DNA of 10,479 bases from Candidatus Hydrogenedentota bacterium (GTDB lineage: Bacteria > Hydrogenedentota > Hydrogenedentia > Hydrogenedentales > JAEUWI01): NCBI GenBank assembly GCA_030430835.1, contig JAUIKJ010000063.1, forward strand, positions 1-10,479. Reading direction: 5' to 3'. A program made the position numbers and the translations under genes. Under the pieces are notes generated by a model that worked only from the letters and a program-made list of their open reading frames with translations, did no database searches and was not told where the DNA came from. Positions 6,373 to 10,479 of this stretch are shown one piece after another. Numbering within the stretch: the stretch's first letter is position 1; every line of letters starts with the position of its first letter.

Positions 6373-7839
6373 CTAAAGGGTGACGCCAAGGCGCTCGAGG
6401 TGGGCTTCGAGCTGGTGCTCCGCGAGGGGCCAGGCTTCCTTCGGCGTGTCGGCGTAGGCGTGTGCGACTATCTCGCCGGGGGTCCGCAGTCCGGCATCGA
6501 GGGCGGCCTGAATCTTCGCTTCCCGATCCAGCCGGTGCTTGATCAGTTGCTCGATGGCGGGCTTGCACTCGCGGCCCCAGAAGGGAATGCCGTGCGCCGG
6601 CACGAGAAACGAAAACTCTTCTTCGAGCAGGCGCTCCAGACTTGCCAGGTAGTCACTCATGTTCCCGCGGTAGGACGGCGCGATGAGGATGGTGCCCGGG
6701 TTGGCAATCATGTCGCCGGCGATGAGGGTGCTGGTGCTCTCTTCGTGAAAGCACAGGTGGCCGGGGTCGTGTCCCGGCGTGTGGATACAGCGGATACGCC
6801 AGCCCGGATCGCCGGGCAGGTCAATTTGGTCACCATCCGCAAGATGGCGATCCACGGTGATCTCCAGCTGCTTCGCGGTCTCGGCATGCGCCCACACGGG
6901 CACGCCGAAGTGTTCCCGCAGGGCTTCCGCCGCGCAGCTGTGATCGGGGTGGCTGTGCGTGAGCAGAATCGCCGTGATGCGATCACCCAGTGCGCGCAGG
7001 TGCTCGATCTGGCTCACGAGGTCCGCGGCGTCTTCGGCGCTGCCGGCACCGGGATCGACCACGAGAATCTCATGCTCGCCGATGGTGACGCAGTTGGTAT
7101 GCGTTGCCGGCGGAAGCGTGGGCGAGCGCACGGGGATGATGTGGATTCCCCGGCGCATCTCGAAGCGGGAAGGCTCGTCGGGGTTGAGGTGCGGCGTGTT
7201 CTGTAGCAGCGGCAGCACGTCCGGCAAGGGCCGTGCCGCAAGGTGCAGCAGAACATAGGCCACGGGCGTGGAAAGCCGCAATTGGCCCATCTGCCAACGC
7301 CGCCGCGCTTCCGCCGGATGCAGCCAGTCGAGGCCAACGATCTCGCCATCGGCGCTCTCCACTTCTTCGATGCGCGGCCCCTCGTATTGGTGGAGGTAGT
7401 AACGCGTGTGAAAGCGAATGGGCGAAAAGGGCGGCGTAATCCAGATCCCGGCCGCCGTAAAGCGGTCGCCCCGGATGCGTACACCCAGCGCATCGAGCAC
7501 TGCGGCGAAATTCAGCTCGCCGGCGTGTAGCGCCCGGCGGTGTGCGCGCAAGCGTTCGCGGTCAAGCGCATGCGCTTCGTCAACGCAGAGAAGTCCGGTC
7601 TCCTCGAAGATCTCGCGGGCCGTGCCAAAGATGGCAAGGGCCTCCTCCGAATCCGCCACACCCGCGACATGTCCGGCAGAATCCTCGTCGTCGAGTGCGC
7701 CGCCAGGGAAGACGTGGTGCCCGCCCATGAACATGAGACTCTGGTTGCGGCGCCCAAGCAGAATCTCGCCCTGCGGGTTGATGATGATGCCTGCCGCGGC
7801 CTTGCGCGGTGCGGTGTCCTTGAACTGGTCCCATTGCAT
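6373..7839 (-). CDS. Nudix hydrolase fused to LACTB2-like metallo-beta-lactamase-fold hydrolase
   Basis: A 488-residue two-domain protein with no signal peptide, presumably cytoplasmic. The N-terminal Nudix domain (about 12-200) has VFPGGALDDED at 43-53 and REIFEETGLL at 75-84, the conserved half of the Nudix box. The stretch between them is longer than in the classical box, as in NUDT19-like enzymes, some of which cleave coenzyme A and acyl-CoA diphosphates. The C-terminal part (about 230-440) is a metallo-beta-lactamase fold with every expected zinc ligand: HSHPDH (His295, His297, Asp299, His300), TPGHDPGH (His357), AGDM (Asp376) and PAHG (His416). A winged-helix-like tail at about 440-488 is as in LACTB2. 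The substrate is unknown; a nucleotide or CoA-related phosphoester or thioester is a guess. The ATG at 7839 is the only sensible start, yet there is only a weak binding site. The gene lies 48 bases downstream of the secreted mosaic gene on the same strand, and the two functions look unrelated. Confidence 0.88.
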   Translation of the reverse strand: MQWDQFKDTAPRKAAAGIIINPQGEILLGRRNQSLMFMGGHHVFPGGALDDEDSAGHVAGVADSEEALAIFGTAREIFEETGLLCVDEAHALDRERLRAHRRALHAGELNFAAVLDALGVRIRGDRFTAAGIWITPPFSPIRFHTRYYLHQYEGPRIEEVESADGEIVGLDWLHPAEARRRWQMGQLRLSTPVAYVLLHLAARPLPDVLPLLQNTPHLNPDEPSRFEMRRGIHIIPVRSPTLPPATHTNCVTIGEHEILVVDPGAGSAEDAADLVSQIEHLRALGDRITAILLTHSHPDHSCAAEALREHFGVPVWAHAETAKQLEITVDRHLADGDQIDLPGDPGWRIRCIHTPGHDPGHLCFHEESTSTLIAGDMIANPGTILIAPSYRGNMSDYLASLERLLEEEFSFLVPAHGIPFWGRECKPAIEQLIKHRLDREAKIQAALDAGLRTPGEIVAHAYADTPKEAWPLAEHQLEAHLERLGVTL

Positions 7840-7887
7840 GGCTTCATCGTGGCATGTGCACGCGCGGGATGCAACGCCGCGAAGGCG

Positions 7888-8175
7888 CTATTCCTTCACA
7901 CCGGGACAGTAACCGTCTTCCGTCTCCTCCTCGGGGCAGTAGTAATAACCGTCGAGGTTGAAGAACTGGATGGTGCGCAATACCTCACTCAGGTTGACGA
8001 CCCAGTCCTGCGGTCCGTAGTCGCTGGCATGCGGCAGGCACCCCTGGTTCCCGGGGCCAGGGGCGTAGCCGTCTTCTGTCCCGCCCTCGCAGTGCAACGC
8101 GCCGAAGTTGAAGAACTGAATCACGCGTAGTAATTCGGAGAGGTTAATCTGGGAATCGGCATTCTGGTCGGCCGT
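7888..8175 (-). other. Tandem C-terminal LSE/IQFFN module, two repeats of about 50 residues
   Basis: The last 95 residues or so of the mosaic protein consist of two repeats. Each has an Asp-containing start (HTADQNADSQ or HASDYGPQDW), then NLSE-[LV]-LR-x-IQFFN (8145-8107 and 7995-7957, exactly 150 bases apart), an aromatic or His residue next to Cys (LHC, YYC), and TEDGY-x-PG. In the first repeat DQNADSQINLSE fits a 12-residue EF-hand loop with possible ligands at positions 1, 3, 5, 7, 9 and 12; the second loop is one residue longer and degenerate. The arrangement recalls a dockerin but the helix consensus differs. Confidence 0.7.
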
Positions 8176-10479
8176 ATGAATGCCTTCCAGCGGAAACATC
8201 GCCACGATCTCCGAGGCGATCTGGGAATCGGCCACGTTGACTGCGCGGACCACGGGCGAATACCCGGGTGCGTTCACGGTCAGCGTATAGCTGCCACTGT
8301 TGACCGACACGTAGTAGTAGACACCGTTCGTATTGATCGTAAGCGGCGCGTACCCGGAGACGACCAGGTCCACGGTGGCGTTCTCGATGGGGTCCTGCGT
8401 CGATGCGCTCCAGACGGTAACGGCGAGCGAGGCGCCCAGAAGGCCGGCGCCCTGCGGGAGAAAGGGCACGAAGTCGGCTGGACCATCGATACTCGCATCC
8501 GCGATGGTTTCGTCGTCGGTGCTCCAGTCGTTGTTCTCCATCTTCACCGTTTCATCGGTATCGTTGACCACGTTGTCACCGGCGTTGCTTTCGCCAAAGG
8601 TATTGAAGCCGGTGGCAGGATCGGTCTCGTCACCGAAGTTGTCCGTCCCCCCGGGCGTGCCCTTACTGAAAACGGACTTTTGAAGATAGACCCCCGCGAA
8701 GGTGGTCTTGTTGAACACGTTGCGGCGAATGTATGGCAGCGGGCCAACGACGTTGATTCCTACCGCAAAGCGCTGAATGCTGCAGTCGGTGATGAGGGAG
8801 TCGCCGGTGCTGATCTCAGGTACCAGGATTCCGTTCTGGTTGTTGAGGGCTGTGCCGATCAGATCCACTTCGCGCACGATCATCGGCCCATCCGGCGGCA
8901 GCACGATACCCGGCCGGTTGGAAACCGGCACCGATAGGCGGATATACGCCACCTCCGAATGCGCCGCGCCGGTGAAGTTGCCGCTTACGGACACGCCTTT
9001 CGTCACGGGACCGGTCAGTATCACGTGCGAATTGAAGGTAACGTCTTCCTGGTAACTGCCCCCGAGCATGTAGATGCGCACTGGAGCACCGGGCTTGCCT
9101 CCAATCTGGGTCTGGGCGAAGGTGACGGTTCGCCACGGTGCGGCCTTTCCACCCCGGCCCGCGGCGTCCACGCCGCTCTCGGAGACGTAGTAGGTTTCGT
9201 TCGGACTCGTGTTGTCATTCGGATCCGTGCCCTGCAGAAACTCATCGAGGTTGGTCAAGCCGTCACAATCCGGGTCTTCTCCGGCCTCGTCGACATTCAC
9301 GGGATTGAAACCGTTCTCGTGTTCAAAGTTGTCGGACATACCGTCGCCATCGGAATCGACGTCGTTGGGATCGGTGCCGAGGCAGTTGGTCTCGAAGCAG
9401 TCACTGAGGCCGTCGCCGTCGCTGTCGAGCACAGGTGCCGCATCGCAATATACATCGAAACAGGCGCCCGCGCCTTCGATCTCGCCTTCGCCCTCCCCTT
9501 CCCCTTCGGAACTCCCAATCGGGATCGATGCGCTGAACTCGGACGTGTTACCGGCCGCGTCCGTCTGGGTCGCCGTCAAGGTCATGCCAAGGTAAGGAGC
9601 AAGGTTCAGGAACGCGCTGAACAACCCGTTGCCATCGCCGTTCGTGGTCGCAAGGTAGAAGCGCCCCTGCTGCGCGTCGTCCGCGAAGATCTCGAATGTG
9701 TTCGACGCACTGCCGGAACCCGTGAGCAGGAAATCGGTCGGGCTCGACGGGATCAGTTCGAGGTTCATCGGCGCGGCCACCGATGCATTGGCGCCGAGAT
9801 CGATCTTGATGCCCCGGCCGCTGTTGCTGAAGATCTGGTTGCGGCGAATGCTGTTCGCGCTGGCCGTGGCGCCGGTTACCTGAACGCCGTTGACACCGTT
9901 GTCCGCAATGACATTCTCGTACCCGGCCACGGTGCCGCCGATGTAGGTGTTGCTCGCGTCTTCGACGAAGATGCCCTGAAAGCGGTGACCGAACACGGCA
10001 TCGCCGACCGAGTCCACACCGATTCGGTTGCCACGCACAACGTTGTTCAGCGTGTCGATCCCGGAGATATGGATGCCGCGGTTGGAATTGTCGACCGCCG
10101 AGACACTCGTGCCCGCGATCATGTTGCCGGTCGAATCGAGGATGCCGCCGATGAAATTCTCCATGGCGCCGCCGCCGATGTATACGCCGCCGGCCAGGTT
10201 GGCAATCGGCGAGATCAGGCTCTCGTCGAGGCCGATGTAGTTTCCGTAGACTTCGTTCTCGTCGCTGCCGAATCCGTTGATATAGATGCCGTATTGGTTG
10301 TTGCCGGCGATATAGTTGCCGCCGCCCGCGTCATAGGAACCAATCAGGTTATTGTTTGCGCCGTTGATAATGGCGATGCCGCTGCCACCGTCGAACTCGC
10401 CGTCCACCCCGAACTGTCCGATCCGGCAGTTTCGGATGGTGCAGTTCGATGCGTTCACACCGTTGATCTGGATCGCGTC
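7888..10479 (-). CDS. Giant secreted mosaic beta-helix protein, C-terminal 863 residues (runs off right edge)
   Basis: The frame is open to the right edge, so the true start and signal peptide lie outside; the GTG at 10458 is internal. Domains in order: a right-handed parallel beta-helix with many N-x-x-IG[GS] turns (nt 10479 to about 9790); a beta-sandwich-like domain ending in DAAGNTSEFSAS (about 9790-9515); an acidic EGEGEG linker (9507-9472); three DxDxDG calcium repeats of the thrombospondin type-3 sort (about 9440-9210); a second beta-helix beginning ETYYVSESGVDAAG, like DUF1565 (about 9205-8500); a carboxypeptidase-regulatory-like beta-sandwich (about 8440-8180); and a tandem C-terminal module (about 8175-7888). 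The composition fits a large calcium-stabilised surface or secreted protein, perhaps binding or cleaving polysaccharide, although no catalytic residues can be assigned. Low-cysteine beta-helix regions contrast with the cysteine-containing TSP3 and terminal modules. Extracellular location is inferred; function unknown. Confidence 0.88.
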   Translation of the reverse strand, partial: DAIQINGVNASNCTIRNCRIGQFGVDGEFDGGSGIAIINGANNNLIGSYDAGGGNYIAGNNQYGIYINGFGSDENEVYGNYIGLDESLISPIANLAGGVYIGGGAMENFIGGILDSTGNMIAGTSVSAVDNSNRGIHISGIDTLNNVVRGNRIGVDSVGDAVFGHRFQGIFVEDASNTYIGGTVAGYENVIADNGVNGVQVTGATASANSIRRNQIFSNSGRGIKIDLGANASVAAPMNLELIPSSPTDFLLTGSGSASNTFEIFADDAQQGRFYLATTNGDGNGLFSAFLNLAPYLGMTLTATQTDAAGNTSEFSASIPIGSSEGEGEGEGEIEGAGACFDVYCDAAPVLDSDGDGLSDCFETNCLGTDPNDVDSDGDGMSDNFEHENGFNPVNVDEAGEDPDCDGLTNLDEFLQGTDPNDNTSPNETYYVSESGVDAAGRGGKAAPWRTVTFAQTQIGGKPGAPVRIYMLGGSYQEDVTFNSHVILTGPVTKGVSVSGNFTGAAHSEVAYIRLSVPVSNRPGIVLPPDGPMIVREVDLIGTALNNQNGILVPEISTGDSLITDCSIQRFAVGINVVGPLPYIRRNVFNKTTFAGVYLQKSVFSKGTPGGTDNFGDETDPATGFNTFGESNAGDNVVNDTDETVKMENNDWSTDDETIADASIDGPADFVPFLPQGAGLLGASLAVTVWSASTQDPIENATVDLVVSGYAPLTINTNGVYYYVSVNSGSYTLTVNAPGYSPVVRAVNVADSQIASEIVAMFPLEGIHTADQNADSQINLSELLRVIQFFNFGALHCEGGTEDGYAPGPGNQGCLPHASDYGPQDWVVNLSEVLRTIQFFNLDGYYYCPEEETEDGYCPGVKE
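9210..9440 (-). other. Three thrombospondin type-3-like calcium repeats
   Basis: The encoded segment has LDSDGDGLSD, VDSDGDGMSD and DPDCDGLTN, each followed by a GTDPND- or NPVNVD-like turn. Spaced aspartates of this kind bind calcium and stiffen linkers between domains. Cysteines flank the first repeat (CFETNC). Confidence 0.75.
9472..9507 (-). repeat. Low-complexity EGEGEGEGEIEG linker
   Basis: Alternating GAA/GAG and GGN codons encode a short acidic glycine linker between the beta-sandwich domain and the calcium repeats. The codons vary, so this is a selected peptide repeat rather than a recent DNA slippage product. Confidence 0.75.

Noticed and set aside
6286..7206. 306-codon open frame on the plus strand
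   Set aside because: It starts inside the palindromic repeats and runs antisense to the MBL half of the Nudix-MBL gene, whose zinc ligands are all intact in the opposite frame.
7840..7890. Read-through of the TAG stop joining the mosaic protein to the Nudix-MBL protein
   Set aside because: The two genes are in the same frame with no other stop in the 16 intervening codons, but this happens by chance one time in three. The first protein ends cleanly after its second repeat and the second has a complete Nudix N-terminus.
8176..8937. 253-codon open frame on the plus strand
   Set aside because: It is antisense to the well-supported mosaic secreted protein and has no motif.

Overview
The window comes from a high-GC bacterium of the planctomycete or PVC-like kind; Candidatus Hydrogenedentota or a relative is a good guess. 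The reasons are a cytochrome-DUF1549-DUF1553 gene followed directly by a Tat-exported DUF1501 gene, an acidic EGEGEG linker joined to thrombospondin type-3-like calcium repeats, and large secreted parallel beta-helix proteins. The taxonomy is inferred from gene content only. No rRNA, tRNA, CRISPR array, transposase or phage structural gene is visible.

Layout from left to right. (1) Bases 1-471, minus strand: the N-terminal 157 residues of a secreted protein with a clear signal peptide, cut by the left edge. (2) Bases 472-637: a divergent, comparatively AT-rich intergenic region. (3) Bases 638-1048, plus: a small nucleoside 2-deoxyribosyltransferase-like enzyme. (4) Bases 1139-6096, plus: a two-gene operon with an 8-base gap. 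Its first gene encodes a 1153-residue exported protein (c-type haem motif, DUF1549, discoidin-like insert, DUF1553) and its second a 495-residue Tat-exported DUF1501 protein. (5) Bases 6097-6372: the gap between convergent genes, holding a cluster of short palindromic repeats, two in direct and two in inverted orientation. (6) Bases 6373-7839, minus: a fusion of a Nudix hydrolase with a LACTB2-like metallo-beta-lactamase-fold hydrolase. (7) Bases 7888-10479, minus: the last 863 residues of a very large secreted mosaic protein, cut by the right edge. It ends in a tandem module built around the motif NLSE-[LV]-LR-x-IQFFN.

How the parts may work together. The cytochrome/DUF1549/DUF1553 protein and the DUF1501 protein are a recurrent pair and probably act together outside the cytoplasm; their biochemical reaction is not established. 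The two edge genes belong to the secreted, calcium-dependent, repeat-rich surface proteome of such bacteria. The deoxyribosyltransferase and the Nudix-MBL enzyme look like stand-alone cytoplasmic housekeeping or salvage enzymes.

The observations most worth following up are the tandem C-terminal LSE/IQFFN module, which resembles a dockerin or EF-hand pair but has its own consensus; the palindromic repeats, whose stems show two compensatory base-pair changes; and the Nudix-MBL fusion. I do not see a convincing multi-gene defence or mobile system here.
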